Shown piece by piece: positions 22,345-34,727 of a stretch of DNA of 64,000 bases. The position numbers and the translations under genes were made by a program. The notes under the pieces are model-generated. The model ran no database searches, was not told where the DNA came from, and saw nothing but the letters and a program-made list of their open reading frames with translations. The DNA lies in assembly GCF_963924675.1 (NCBI RefSeq), contig NC_089239.1, positions 28,667,818-28,731,817 of the forward strand, in the 5' to 3' direction. The stretch is from Phocoena phocoena (lineage: Eukaryota > Chordata > Mammalia > Artiodactyla > Phocoenidae). Each line of letters begins with the position of its first letter. The stretch's first letter is position 1.

Positions 22345-24185
22345 GGTTCAAATTCTTTGTAGAAAAAATAAAAACGTTTTGGTTCTCTTAACTGAAATAT
22401 TCAAGAAGTCAGAAATGCTGGGAGGAATCTTGCTAGCTTTCAAGTTTGAGCTCTGCTTTCCTCTGTGCGGTCAACATGTTGCAGTAGGGCTTCTTGTGTT
22501 TTTAGAAGAATTGTCTCCATCTTCTTTAGGTTGACTTGGTCCTTACAGCTTGAGATCTCGGAAGCAGAGGCTGCAATCCCCTTGTGTCCACAAGGAAGAT
22601 CCTGCCCCTCGATCACGTGAACGTCCCAGAATAAATGATTGGGTTCAAGTGGATGGCGGCCCTCTGGCCAGTTTGGGTCACGTGTTTGCTACGATGGAGA
22701 AGGGAGATGCCTCACATATGAGGGAGGGAGCAATAAACATACACAAACAAATTGGAAGCAAGACAGATGACAAAGTGGTATCCATAGCACTTGGTACTAC
22801 GTTATTTTCATCACGTTCTCTGTATTTATCAGCATGTCACTAGGCACGAACTGGTTAAATGGGTCAAGGCAATTCAGAAAGATTAACCATCTGGAAGTAA
22901 ATTCCTTATTGAAAGTGCAAAGATACGGGAATGGACATACATGGCTCTAGGCAATAAATACAATCCAGTTTGCAGAAATACAGGCAAATAAGGTCAGGAA
23001 TAACTGTAAGAACAGGGCTAGAGATTGGGCATCTGGTCTCCAAATCACAACAGAGACCAATGATCTGACTTGGGTCTTTAGCAACAAAGACAAGTTTTGT
23101 ACTTTTATACTAGACTTCCATAAATCCCCCCTTCCTAATGTGAAATAGTTCAAGATAATGGGGGTAAAGCTATTCCTTGTTATGTGCTACAGAAAACACC
23201 AGAGACTGGCAAAATTAGTCAAGGCCTGAGAATTTCAGTGCTTTTGAGAGGAACACCAACTCCTCTGTTTTTCAGAAACAATTTTTTTCTGATTTTCTCT
23301 TATATATCATCTGGCTCATAGCTATTGTAGAATTTTCAACTAAGAAAATACTATTCAGGTCTCCTTCTACTTCTTAATTCATTTTCGTCTCCTCTTATTG
23401 ATTGAATAATGTAATTAAAGCAACACCATTTGCTACATTGCCTGCAGTCATGATATTTCCACCATTCTTTTCTTTGGAGTTGTGTATAATTATATTAATC
23501 TGAAGCTTTTCAAACTAACTCAATCGATCTTCAATAGAATATTGAATTAGGTAATTGATGTCAGGAAAGTCTTGTCGTTGTTGTTATATCTTATTCACTT
23601 AGAACTGAATGGCCCCAAATGTTTTTTACGTTTGAACGAGTCCATTCATGTTGACTGTGTATTACAAACAACTTAACGTTGGTTCAAACCTCATTTATTT
23701 TTATTTATCCTTCTATGTATTTATACAAATGTTGCCTGTAGGTTGCCATGACCTTTCAGAGTTGTAATAATCTTCTAAAAGTGGACCATTCTTTCAGTGT
23801 TCCATATTATAATTTAAGGTATAGCATCTATTATAATCAATCATTCTTAAAAGCTTAATACTGCAAAAAGCTAAATAGCAACCCCAAAATAATCTTTTCA
23901 TCATTAAGAAAAAAAAAAGGAAAATTATGCATGAATGCTAACAGTATAAGCTCTTAAGTGCATCTGATGACTGTTAAATATTGATGTCGTAGAAACGGCC
24001 TCCTTTATATTTGTCAAGTCTTACTGGAACACCCTGATATAAAAGCCACAATTACGTTTATGGTGACAGAGTTAATGTATTGTTAGCAAATCTACATTTG
24101 TCATGGGGTCAAAAATACCTTGGTGTCTACATTAAACTTTTAATACAGGAGTTTTTAGTCCAAGTTTTTAGTGAATAATAATTAC
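22345..24185. other. unassigned sequence, no gene seen
   Basis: This includes a 97-codon plus frame (22550-22843) that ends in low-complexity sequence. I find no homology-like motif, splice context or repeat family. The DNA becomes strongly AT-rich after 23280. Confidence 0.35.
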
Positions 24186-24189
24186 TGGC

Positions 24190-24310
24190 ATATGTATAGC
24201 TGGTTCACTTTGTTATAAAGCAGAAACTAACACACCACTGTAAACTAACCACCATTGTACTCCAATAAAGATGTTAAAAAAATAAATTAAAATAAATTTA
24301 AAAAAAACAA
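24190..24310 (+). mobile_element. very short young L1 3' end
   Basis: About 120 bases of the terminal L1 3' UTR: 'ggttcactttgttataaagc', 'agaaactaacacaccactgt', 'ccaataaagatgttaaaaaa', then an A-rich tail. It is a severely 5'-truncated insertion. Confidence 0.85.
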
Positions 24311-24314
24311 AACC

Positions 24315-25485
24315 CAAAGAGGCGGTACATATCTATTTTTAAAAGGGATACCTGGAACGATCTTGTTTGGCTATGACCTCAACCCAATTGTCTCTGTGAT
24401 TTACAGTCTTCTGATGCCAGTCTAGACACTAGCTACCTCCTGGTCTCTGGGCTTATTCTGAGATTGGCCACTGGAAGAATTTCTACTTGGCCAGGGTGCC
24501 AAACACTGAAGTGTTTTCTCAAAGACTCTAAAATACTGTCCCTTCCCTTTCGTGTTTAATTGCTATATTGCCTGATTATATAATCAAAATTAGCAGGTGA
24601 TTCTGGTTTCTCCATTAAGTTGAAAGATCCATGAGAACAGAGACTATGCCATGTATGACTAAATGGATGAATAAACTGTATTTTTCCCATAAAAAAATAA
24701 CTACTGGTAAAGTAAAGCTCAAAGGAAACCTCTTGCAAACATGCATATGTGAGATACTCTGTGAGTCCAGGCTCTTTTAGAAACAAGTACAGTGGGACAG
24801 TAAAAAGCAAGAAAAAAATAGAGTGCAATTTAAAAACAGAAATCTGAGTCAGCAGTGGAGTCTAGCTCCGTGTTCCTTAGAGAAACGCATTACCATCTTT
24901 TCCGTCAGAGCTAAAACATCAATACATCTGGGTGGGTCTACCCTACTACCTAACTTACTGGAAGGAGCTTGACCACTGCACGAAGGACTGCAGCAGCAGC
25001 ATGAAAAGAGGGAGGGGGGAGAGAAGGAGTTATGAATGGTTCTGTTCTAGCCCTGATCTCTACTGCCCATTTTTACAATTCTTTCGTGTATCAAAATGCT
25101 TCAATGTATTATCTTATAGCGTCACACAGTTACATAATTTATATTAATGGCCAGAAAAATCCTTACAATCAAGATTCTCAACGGGGGGTGGGGGGTCCCA
25201 GATCTACACGTGGGCTTCAGACAGCCTTTGAACACTGAATTTTTCGTATTGACATTTGCAATTTGTTTCTGGAAAGGACATCAATGGGATCACAAATGAT
25301 TTTTCACATGGGATACAAAGCACAGTTTAAGAATTCCTGCTGTAGAAACTAGACTCAAATAAAGTTATTTTGGGGGTAGTGATTATGTTTTAGACAGACA
25401 GTCCCCCATAGATCCCTTGTGTTTCTACACTCCTGCAAGCAGAGACACTGACCGTCTGTTCGGGACTGTCTTTACAAGGGTGTGA
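24315..25485. other. unassigned sequence, no gene seen
   Basis: No recognisable coding exon. 25177-25200 is G-rich. Confidence 0.35.
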
Positions 25486-25489
25486 CTAC

Positions 25490-25875
25490 AGCAAGTCCTC
25501 TTGGATGACAGAGATCTCCCTCCGGCACAAAGGGAAGGTTTGCATATAGACTTAGAAGATACAGGGAGTATCTCTCTCTGGGGCCAAAGGCCAATTTGCT
25601 TACTGCAATTATAGTAAACACTTTGGGCTCCCTAATCTCAGGGTCCCTTTCTTGTAATGGAGGTCACTGCATGTTGCCAGTGTCACCTGATCTCTTAGTG
25701 TCACCCTGCGGGGATTAGGACTCAGAGAACTGGGACAGGGAAATGCTGATCCTCTGGCTTCTTTGTTGCTCTTTGTAATCAAGTCCTTTGTCTTGACTCA
25801 GGAATATGGTACCTTCAGCCCAGCCAGCATCCACGAACCAACTGCACGCTAACTGTACAATACCATACCTTCACA
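25490..25875 (+). repeat. LTR-like repeat, copy X
   Basis: It shares several blocks in the same order with 29835-30130: 'gacagagat' then 'aaagggaaggttt', 'gattaggactcagag', 'aaatgctgatcctctggc', 'aagtcctttgtcttgactca' and 'gcccagccagcatcca'. Another block ('ctttgggctccct' to 'tcttgtaatgg') recurs at 29521-29565. A weak poly(A)-signal-like motif precedes 'gtcctttg'. This is consistent with an old retroviral LTR, though I cannot name the family. Confidence 0.5.
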
Positions 25876-25954
25876 GTTTTGGCCACAAGCATGGAAATGC
25901 TGACAAAGGCATGGCTTTCTGGAAGAGGAAAAATCAAAGCCCTCTTGGACAGAC

Positions 25955-26551
25955 TGTAACCGAGCAGGACCCTATGAGGTCTTCCCAGAACAGACCCCAA
26001 CCTGTGTCCTCCACCTGCCTTTTGTCTGTAGAAAAACTTCAGTCAAACAATAAATTTCATCAGAGGAGTGATAAAATGCAGAAAGAAAGGAAAATAGTCA
26101 AGCAAGACGAAATAATAAAACTGTAGCCACTGAACAAAGTCAAGGACGTTTAGCTCTTCCTCAAGGACTGCAGATAACACTCTGAGCCATGTTCTTTGAG
26201 CTGTTTTGCAGATACTGAAACTCCCAGCAGGTGGAAGAAGTTAACCGCATGCCGCCCACCAGCACGTAGACCGTAGACCGGGTGGCGCCAGAAGGCCGAT
26301 GATGCTGATTCCCCATTACCTCACCACCAACCAATCAGAAGAATGTCCACGAGCTGACCACGCCCTGCTCCTTGAACACTGTAAGACTCCTCACTACCCC
26401 GCCAGGGTGGACACACAGTCTTGAGGGCAGTAGCTTGCTGTGGCCCCCTTCCCCTGGCAAAGCAATTAAGTTATTCTTTTCTACTTCACCCAGAACTCTG
26501 TCTCTGCATTTCTATTCAGCACCGTTGAACAGAGGCTGAGTTTCAGCAACA
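25955..26551 (+). repeat. solo LTR of an endogenous retrovirus, copy A
   Basis: It starts TG (tgtaaccgagcaggac) and ends CA (ttcagcaaca), with near-matching 4-base flanks ('agac' and 'agat') where a 4-bp target duplication would lie. The first 330 bases align with the LTR at 56878-57547. A CCAAT motif (accaaccaatcagaag) is near 26328, and a poly(A)-signal-like 'caattaagttattctttt' precedes the 'tctgtctctgcatttc' end. No viral genes adjoin it that I can identify, so it is probably the product of LTR-LTR recombination. Confidence 0.7.
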
Positions 26552-26559
26552 AGATTAAC

Positions 26560-27510
26560 AGGATTTGAGGGAAGTCCACGATCTTCAGTAGCAACCATAC
26601 TGACCATAATGCACAGTCAACTGGGCAATAAATGGTTCTTTACACCATGGCTGTTGATTAGTAGGAACTGGGGAGGCGGCTGCCGGCTGAGAACCATCAA
26701 GTAAGTTCAAAGACTTTGTGTCCAAACAGTGCTCTAGTCATGGTTACCTCTCCTAAGGAAGCGGCACTTCCTGGCCAGTCTGATGCCAGCCTTAGGTTTG
26801 CCCCATTATAAAAACTAATACTAAGATTCTTCCTGGGGGTGCTGAATTTTCCACTCCTTTTCAGACAAGAGTTGCGGAGATGCATAACCATACTGAATAT
26901 TAGGGGAGAGACGTGGCAACCACTGTGGGCAGAAACCAGGGGTAATGCGAGGACAGACTGTCCAGCTTGGGCAGGGAGAGCGTGGGGTACAGGACATTGT
27001 GTCAAAGAAGGACAACAACCATCCACTATGGCTGGACCCCTTCTGTGGTCTCTCAGGCCAACCTTAGATCATTCAGAGACAACAGTAAAAGATGCTAGAG
27101 ATTTTTGCAATGGGTCCACTCAGCTACAAAGGAAGTTCAAGGCTTTAGGGAAGATTTCCCTGAGTCAGACAAACGCCCATGGGAACCCACAGAAGAGACT
27201 GACCCTTGTATGAGGCTCTCACTGCCCTGGGCTGGGTTTACAAGTTAAAAGATGACCCACTAGACAATGAGACTGAACAAAGGGATTTCAGACAAATTAT
27301 TTCAGTTATCCATGCATCCGTGGAAGACTCTCCTAGCTCATTTGTTGAAAACGGGAAGAACTTAAAGATGACATTGTAACGGAACATTGAGATGGGTGGA
27401 CGCCTTTAAAGGATGCCACAGTGTAAGTCCATCCCAGGTCAGCCAAAGGGGGCAAACCCTGCAACCCAGCAGCAATATGGGGAGGATTGCTGAGTCAAGA
27501 GGCTCCCAAC
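26560..27510. other. unassigned GC-balanced sequence between LTR and minisatellite
   Basis: Open frames of 65-124 codons on both strands overlap at 26697-27213. None shows a motif I can name. It could be diverged internal sequence of a retroviral element, given the LTRs around it, but there is no direct support such as a primer-binding site, protease or zinc knuckle. Confidence 0.35.
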
Positions 27511-27517
27511 GCCGAAA

Positions 27518-27938
27518 CGGATGGTGTCAATAATGATGACCTTGCTACTTAATATATAAAACGGATGGTGTCAATAATGATGACCTTGCTACTTAATATA
27601 TAAAACATGATTTCAATAATGATGACCTTGCTACTTAATATATAAAATGAATGGTGTCAATAATGATGACCTTGCTACTTAATATATAAAACATGATTTC
27701 AATAATGATGACCTTGCTACTTAATATATAAAACGGATGGTGTCAATAATGATGACCTTGCTACTTAATATATAAAACGGATGGTGTCAATAATGATGAC
27801 CTTGCTACTTAATATATAAAACGGATGATGTCAATAATGATGACCTTGCTACTTAATATATAAAACGGATGGTGTCAATAATGATGACCTTGCTAGTTAA
27901 TATATAAAACAGATGATTTCAATAATGATGACCTTGCA
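27518..27938. repeat. 44-bp minisatellite, about 9.7 units
   Basis: Units begin at 27518, 27562, 27606, 27648, 27692, 27734, 27778, 27822, 27866 and 27910. Eight have the 44-bp spacing or its start. The third and fifth are 42-bp variants in which the 'ggatggtgtc' portion is replaced by 'atgatttc'. Each unit includes 'aataatgatgaccttgct' and 'acttaatatataaaa'. The last unit is cut after 'gaccttgcac'. The near-identity of units implies recent expansion. Confidence 0.95.
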
Positions 27939-27939
27939 C

Positions 27940-28900
27940 TGAAACACTGAAATTTGTTTGATTGAGCTGCTAGCAGTAGCCATGCCACTCAGAGACAAAA
28001 GTCAATGTGCCTCGTGTGTGTGCCGAACTCTCCATTCACGACCCCGATGCTCAGACCTTCTCCGTTGCTCGGACCTCAGCTGGTGTAAGGAAGAAGATGG
28101 TTAGGGGTGAGGCCAGGATCTCAAACTTCAGGGACGGGAGAACCTCCAACCTGTATGACTTTGTTGGAGCCCCAGTCGCTGTGTGACTCACGTACCTGAC
28201 ACTGTGGGGGAGAAGGGGTATCTCCCTGTCCCTTAAATAGGTTTTACTGGTGTTCTCAATGGGAAGGGATGTGAAACTGACCTTGACCTTGGGGGGTACA
28301 AGAGATGGACCAAATCAATGTGCTTTAGTTGTTCCTACAGCCAAGTATAGAGTGGGCATTGAGGTGCTGTGTACCTGTTCATCCCTGTCACATAAATTCC
28401 AGGACTCTCTCAATTGAGGGCTCCTCATGCAGAGAGGCGCTAGCACCTTTGGGACCCTGCGATCCTGATGAGCACTTTGAGCTGTAAGTTTCTCTGCCTG
28501 AGGCTGTTGCCAAATGGAGCCCCTGGCAAAGGAGGTGCTCTCCGCACAAACACAGCCCTCCAGGGTTTTGGACTTGTTGCCCCCTTGACACAGCGACCAG
28601 CCACACCCCACTTCAAAAGCAGCCATTAGCTTCCTAATGGGACGATGGGCTTTCATTCAAACCAAACACCTGACCCAGGAGGCCGGTGTGACTGAAATGC
28701 TCCTGTTGGGTGTGTCAACTCAGACTCCAGGACTTGCAATGTAAGGAAGACCCGAGGGCACTCACTTTTCAGATGGAAATGGCGTATTCAAGAAGGAACA
28801 CCTCTGAGCCCTCTTCCTGACCCGGCCTCAGCCTTGACCTCCGAGAACCACAGACTCACATCATAGATTCTTTTGTCCTCCCTCCAGACTGAGAGACTTG
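27940..28900. other. unassigned GC-richer sequence
   Basis: Minus-strand frames of 113 and 72 codons (28315-28656, 28388-28606) overlap in different registers, and stops interrupt the plus-strand reading. I cannot assign a repeat family. Retroviral internal sequence is possible but unsupported. Confidence 0.35.
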
Positions 28901-28908
28901 AACAAACA

Positions 28909-29235
28909 TGTCTTAGTCAGCTCAGGATCCTATAACAAAACACCATATTTTTCACAGTTCTGGAGGCCAGAAGTCCAAGATCAAGGTGCCAGCTAGCTGG
29001 GCTCCTAACAAGAGCTTTCTTCTTGGCTCACAGACAGTAGGTCCTGGCAAGGTAGAGAGAGTGCTAGAGTCTCTCCCCCTTCTTATAAGGACACTAATCC
29101 CATCATGGGGCTCCACCCTTATGACCCCATCTGAACCTAACTGCCACCAGAAGGCCCCACCTCCTAATATCAGCACATTGGGGATTAGGGTTTCAACACA
29201 GGAATTGCAGAGGGACAAATGTGCAGACCATAACA
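28909..29235 (-). repeat. MST/MLT1-type LTR (ERVL-MaLR)
   Basis: It reads from TG (tgtcttagtcag) to CA (accataaca). The reverse complement shows the known MaLR order. On the plus strand this appears as 'cacagttctggaggcc', 'aagtccaagatcaagg', 'ttcttataaggacactaatc', 'atgaccccatctgaacc', 'ggccccacctcctaat' and 'ggggattagggtttcaacac'. The length of 327 bp is nearly full for this group. Confidence 0.85.
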
Positions 29236-29259
29236 AAGCCCCAGCATAGTTTCTAACAG

Positions 29260-30135
29260 CTTAAGGCCGTATCCTAGAATGACCCCAGCCTCAAGTACAA
29301 ACCTGAGAAAGGTCAGAGCTGCCAGGAGAACTTACTGTTTGTTTCAGCCAAAACTCAATGATAGGCAGATAGACTCCTCATCCCTTCTTGGATCAGTTAC
29401 TTTAGAAAGGCTCACAATTATAAATGCTTTCTCTGACCCTTTGAGATGTAAATCTTCTAAGATCCAGAGCTCTCCTCTCAAGGACCTGAGAACCATCTCT
29501 TTAAAACGCAAACACTCAAGTTACTTTGGGCTCCCAAATCTCAGGGTTCCGTTCTTGTAATGATGGTAGCCTTAATTAGATCCTGTATCAGGAAAATTGA
29601 ATGGATTTCATCCCACCCTCTACGTCCTATGAATCAGAATGGACAACAGAGTGCCTTACTCTTAGGAAATGTTTTCAAAAAGCAAGGTAGCGTAGAAATG
29701 AGTGGTGTTTATTATCGAAGCCAGTTCCCTATGGGCCTCTCACATTTCTGCTTATCTTGCAATAAAGCAGAGGTGCTGACTAAGATCTTTGTTCCACAAC
29801 ATCTTTGTTCCAAAATGTCAAGGGTGTTTTCAGAGTGATCAGTCTTGGAAGACAGAGATAGCATCTCTGTCCAGAGCAAAGGGCAGGTTTATTTACTGGC
29901 CATTATGAAAGAGTTATGTTCCCAAAGCTCAGACTCCTCTCTGGTAACGCGACCCACTGCATACATAGGTGTCACCAGGCAAGTCATGTTTCTCTGAGGG
30001 AATTAGGGCTGGTGGAAGCAGCTGCAAGAAAATGCTATATTCTGACCTATTACTACTTTTGGGAGTAATAATGTCCTTTATTTCTGACCCAGGAATCTCT
30101 GACCCAGCCAGCATTCATGAAACTGGAGGCCCAGA
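29260..30135 (+). repeat. LTR-like repeat region, copy Y
   Basis: The second half (29835-30130) matches copy X in order and includes 'gtaataatgtcctttatttc' followed by 'gcccagccagcattcatg'-like sequence. The block at 29515-29566 matches the middle of copy X. The first half (29260-29510) is more diverged. Two LTR fragments of one family may be juxtaposed here. The open frames at 29279-29560 and 29560-29838 have no domain I recognise. Confidence 0.5.
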
Positions 30136-30344
30136 ATTTTAATTGCAAGTAGGGTAAATTAGTAGACCCTTCACAGTTCTTGACATATGCTTAATTTGTT
30201 TGCTGGGATTTTTTTTCTATCAACTCATTTCTATAATTTTTATTTATTAGCTCAGTTAGCATAAAAGAGTAATGCATTGGGGCTTGCAGAGAGAGATATA
30301 ATATTTTAAAAAATTCTGTTCATTTGCAGCTAACTATAGTTTAA

Positions 30345-30432
30345 CACATTTACGAATCTATTTATTAAACAAATACTGATTGTCAACAATGCTATAAAAG
30401 TTATAGGGATACATATAGTATGTCCTCATGGA
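30345..30432 (-). repeat. L2 3' fragment
   Basis: 'ctatttattaaacaaatact' followed by 'acaatgctataaaagttata' and 'tcctcatggagtca' is a decayed antisense L2 3' UTR. Confidence 0.5.
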
Positions 30433-30439
30433 GTCAGAT

Positions 30440-32225
30440 ACACACCGTTATCACTTACTTCATTTTGTTAGAGCTAAGTTGAGAAAAGATAAATCTATAG
30501 TGCTTTCATGTTTATCAGACAGAAGGGAACTCACTTCAGTCTGGCTGGGCAGCAGAGAGGTTTGGGGTTTGGGAGATACACCAGCTATCTCGTATGCCCA
30601 CCTTAGATCCTCTGGCCTCACTTGCCTCTATTTTTCATTCCAGCCACTACTGTGTAGGGGAGTCAGCTCTTTTCCATATGCCTCTCACCGCCTGCCCTAG
30701 AGCTTCCCATGTGACACTGAGGCACACGAGACCTTGGGAAGCCACTTAACGGTCATGTGTGAGCAACTAGGGGTGCAGGTGGGATCATGCCCTATGGGGT
30801 AAACCTCTGACCAGCAGAGTCAGGAAAGGAAGCATACATTTGTTTCCCTTTCTCATATACCCAACCCCATGCATGAGACACCATAGCTATATACTCTGTT
30901 GGAAGATGGTCGATTAAGATTGAACAATTAGCTTCACTTGAGAGATAACAGGTGGCAGACATCTGAGAAAGGTGCCTTCGTTTTGACTCATTCTTTTTTC
31001 CCTGTCTCTTCCTTTTCCTTACTGCTGCTTCCCTGAGATTACACACTAATAAAGTTATAATGCATAAGGTTATAACACACAAGGTAGGGGTTGTACTTTT
31101 TAGAGAACCCAGACAAAGAGAAGTCCATCAAGAACTAGGTAGAAATTAAGTGGAACACAAAAATAGTTGAGATGTGTGGAGAGACCATAAAGCCTGAAAC
31201 AAAAGGTCATCTAGCTGAAGCCAAGAGTAAAAATACTTATAATGGGAAAACGAAAGACAAGGCATGCATCAGAAATGGCAAGTGGAATCTGATTGCAGGG
31301 TTTGTTGTATAAATGTCAGCTGGGTGATTCTGGGCTGAGAGCTTAACAATTCAGATTGAAGGGATTTGTGGTCCCATTACAGAACCTACATGGCAGAGAT
31401 CACTGTAAGCAGGATGTTAAGAGCATCAAATCCAAATTCAAGCCAATGAAATAAAATGAAGACAGGTTATCAGGCAAGGATTAGTGCCAATGAGAAGAAT
31501 ATGCCCCCTTCAAAACCCAACACATTTTCTCTCATCTTAGGCTCAGCCTTGGAATTTTCAAATAAATACAAGTCTAGAAGTGATTCTGATATAGATCTCG
31601 TTAGCCCCTCTGGCTTCTGTAGTTGTCTTCCATAAAGGCTATGTTTACTTTGATCAGTCCTAGTGACACAAGAGGATCCATAGACTAGGAGGTGGTGTGG
31701 GCAGACATGTGGAAGAGGGCAGAATCTCCTTAGTGAGGGGAACTAGAGGGGCTCTACACGAACCTGCTTGCCTGGTTTTTACTTGGTCACGTAAGGCTGA
31801 AGAGGGGAAGGGAAGTAAAAAGGACTCGAAGACAGAACATGAGCAGGAAAGATAAAAATCGGGCATTTAAGAGACTACAAGGAAGACAGAAGATTCATTA
31901 AAGGTGCTTCCAAATTTAAACCCAAAGTTAGTGACACAGGGCCACGGGCTAGGGAATGCGATGGGAGGCATATCGTAGAATAGGAAAAACTCTGCGCCAC
32001 AGGGAAAACATCCTAAGAAAGTATATTCAACCTCATTAGCAATCAAAGAAAAGGAAATGTTCCTTTAAAAATAGTAGATTTTTTAGTAATAGTTTTGGTA
32101 AGGTTGGGCTATTTTTGTCTGAGAGAGCCTTTTGGAACTGAGTTTTGGAACGTAATTTGCTAAAATGTACTGGAAACTTACAAATAATACTCAAGGAGAT
32201 TATCCAACTCCTAGGACTACGTATC
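30440..32225. other. unassigned sequence, no gene seen
   Basis: Short frames at 30428-30700 and 30792-31082 show no domain. No repeat family was recognised. Confidence 0.35.
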
Positions 32226-32229
32226 TATA

Positions 32230-32405
32230 GCACATTTACTGAGTGCACAATATATTTGAAGTGCTGAGCCGACTGTTTTCTGAGTGTTACACCTTTCCAC
32301 TCTCTCGCACCTTAGAAGGTAGCTAATATTTTCATCTTCATTCTACAAAGAAACTGAGGTTTGGTGATGCTAAGGATATTGCCCAAGTTTAAATAAATTT
32401 TAAGT
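32230..32405 (-). repeat. MIR fragment
   Basis: 'ccttagaaggtagctaatat' then 'ttctacaaagaaactgaggt' and 'ggatattgcccaagttta' are the reverse complement of the MIR core. Confidence 0.7.
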
Positions 32406-32409
32406 GACA

Positions 32410-34200
32410 AAAACAAAATTAACTTCAGATTCTCACTTTTAATTACTCACTACACACACTCTGTTTAAACTACTCACAACATACACTTTAATCCTAATTT
32501 ATCTTAAAGAAATATGGATATGCCAACGATTATAAGGATATTCCAAAAGCAAGAAACAAAGTTAGAAACAACCTCTTTGTTCTACAGCAGAAAAACTACA
32601 TATGTATTTTTTCTTGGAGTATTATGATGTTTTTACATATAATTTTTATGGAAGAACAACTAACAAAAATGATACAATGTCATGATACAGTCAGTTCTGT
32701 ATAAAAACATGTTTTGAAAACGTGACATTGTTCCAGTAGGATTGATGCACTGGGAACAATTTGAGCATAAGGGGAGTTTTGTTTATTCTCAATTTCATCT
32801 TCAAAAGGACTAGGCAAGTGCGGAAAACCACACTCAGTTGAAATGAGCTGCAGAAGAATACACTGCCCGCACACACATACACACACACACATCTCTGATA
32901 TCTACAAGCTACCTCAGTTTACTCCTTGTATTATGAGCAACACACATCTACCTCGGCTGTGTCAACCTCAGTTCTATTTCAGGTCATCCTCCTTTAGAAC
33001 TTTACCATAATTCACAAGCTCCAGCCTTTCAGAAGGGCTTCCACAAATAAGGTTTAGGTCTTTGTGAAGGCAAGGCACCGCATTTATCGTAGTATTATGT
33101 ATCCTGTAATCATTTGACATGTATAATATTGTACCTACTTTTTTATTAGATTCCTATCTTTTTTTTTATCACTAACCAAGTTGTTGAGTGGTGTGACCCT
33201 AGCCCATTTTCCCTTTACTTAAGCCCTGTGTTTTGTTTTATTTTGCTTTTATTATGTGTTTTTATTACACTATGTGGTGATGTTTAGGAACACACGTTGC
33301 ACTGTAGCAGAACTGACTGCACAGTGTTGAGAGGGGAAGGATATGGAACTCTAGAGAGTGTATTACATCTGCATAAACAGTCCAGTAGTGGAAGAAATTA
33401 TACCAAAACGTGGAGTGATTATTTCCTGGTGTTTATATTTCTATAAGATTTCACGGGCAGTGGTATTTCTGGTATTTCCTCCCTTCAGGTCCAAATACTT
33501 TACTATGATGCCTTATACTTTATCTTTTTCCTTCCTGTGTTAAATTTGCATTATTTTCATTCTAAAACAAAAATTAAGATCGGCTGAGATCTTATTTTTT
33601 AAAGTAAAATGACCTTTTATTTTCTAGTAATAAAAGTAAAATGCTAAGTGACCCCATAGCTTAAAAGCCAATTGTACTTATATTTTGAATTATCCTTATA
33701 TATATAGTTGCGAGAGAGGCTGTCATTACAAATTAACGTTGGATATGATAGAAAATATCAGTAATTCAATTTTGGAAGATGAGAGTATAGGAATGAAGGA
33801 GACCTCAGCTGATTATAACAATACACATATGGGCTTATACATCCTTGCTTTAAAAATATTGCTGAGTTCTTAGTTATAAAAATTACAAGATTTCTGGCAT
33901 GTTATCCTTAAACTCTGAGAATTAAACCTTATTCAATATATATTTTCCAGATTATCTGCAAGTTACTCTGCCAGGAATATTCTAAATTAACATAACTTGA
34001 AAAGAAATATTACACTGTAAAGCTTTTATCTGAACATTTTAAAATGAGGGGGTTTTTTGTTTTTTGTTTTTAGAAGCAGTGATCTCTGAGGATGGGGGAT
34101 TGCTTAAAAATCAAATAACATACTTTCAGGAAATAAAGCTTAACTGCGTCACCCAGGGTTTTCACCCCACTAAAAATTCAATGAAAAACATATGATATTA
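32410..34200. other. AT-rich unassigned sequence
   Basis: It contains a short (CA)n at 32868-32890 and no coding frame longer than about 70 codons. No repeat family was recognised with confidence. Confidence 0.35.
32868..32890. repeat. (CA)n microsatellite, short
   Basis: 'cacacacatacacacacaca'. The minus-strand frames starting in Cys/Val repeats here are artefacts. Confidence 0.8.
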
Positions 34201-34209
34201 TGGTGTTCA

Positions 34210-34727
34210 TGTAATAGGGAAGAACAAATCTGACTCCATATTAGATCTGCTCCTTTTGCTTTAACTTTTGTGCCCTGTGGCCTATGCTTAGTCATGCTGG
34301 CTCTGCACCTTTTGTAAAATAATGTTGCTTGTAGCCTGAAATATACAGGATAAACCCTTTCTCAGGGCTCTGACCTTCAAGAGTATAACACTTCTCCATT
34401 AATATAGAGATAAAAAGTTGAAGAACAGAAAATAACATGTGTCTTGTTGGAAGTTTACAGAAACATCCTGACCTGACCTATGTGGACAGCTGTGAGAACA
34501 AAGGATTCTGACACCAAGAAGTCTGCAGCAACTAACCACTTCCCTCCCTCACCTTACCTTTAAAAGTGCTTTGCTGAAACCCTTCAGGGAGTTCTGAGTT
34601 CTGTGGGCACAAGCCACCAGTCTCTATGTATGGCCCTGCAGTAAACCTCTTTTCTGCTCCAACTCTGATGTTTCAGTATTGTTTGGCCTCACTGTACATC
34701 TGGCACACAAACTTGTGTTCAGTAACA
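34210..34727 (+). repeat. solo LTR with 4-bp target duplication (ERV class I-like)
   Basis: Starts 'tgtaatagggaag' and ends '…gttcagtaaca' (TG…CA). The four bases 'ttca' stand on both sides (34206-34209 and 34728-34731). Within it 'acctttaaaagtgctt' near 34557 could be the TATA region, and the end has the sequence around 'ccctgcagtaaacctctttt' typical of R/U5 with a weak poly(A) signal. No internal retroviral sequence is present. Confidence 0.65.

Noticed and set aside
22055..22351. Ser/Leu-rich peptide resembling a signal sequence
   Set aside because: It is produced by the GA-rich simple repeat read on the minus strand.
27518..27938. CRISPR-like array
   Set aside because: Units are directly tandem with no unique spacers, and the host is a mammal. 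It is a minisatellite.
28315..28656. Possible retroviral envelope remnant
   Set aside because: The resemblance was only impressionistic. I could not point to any conserved motif, so I did not annotate it as such.
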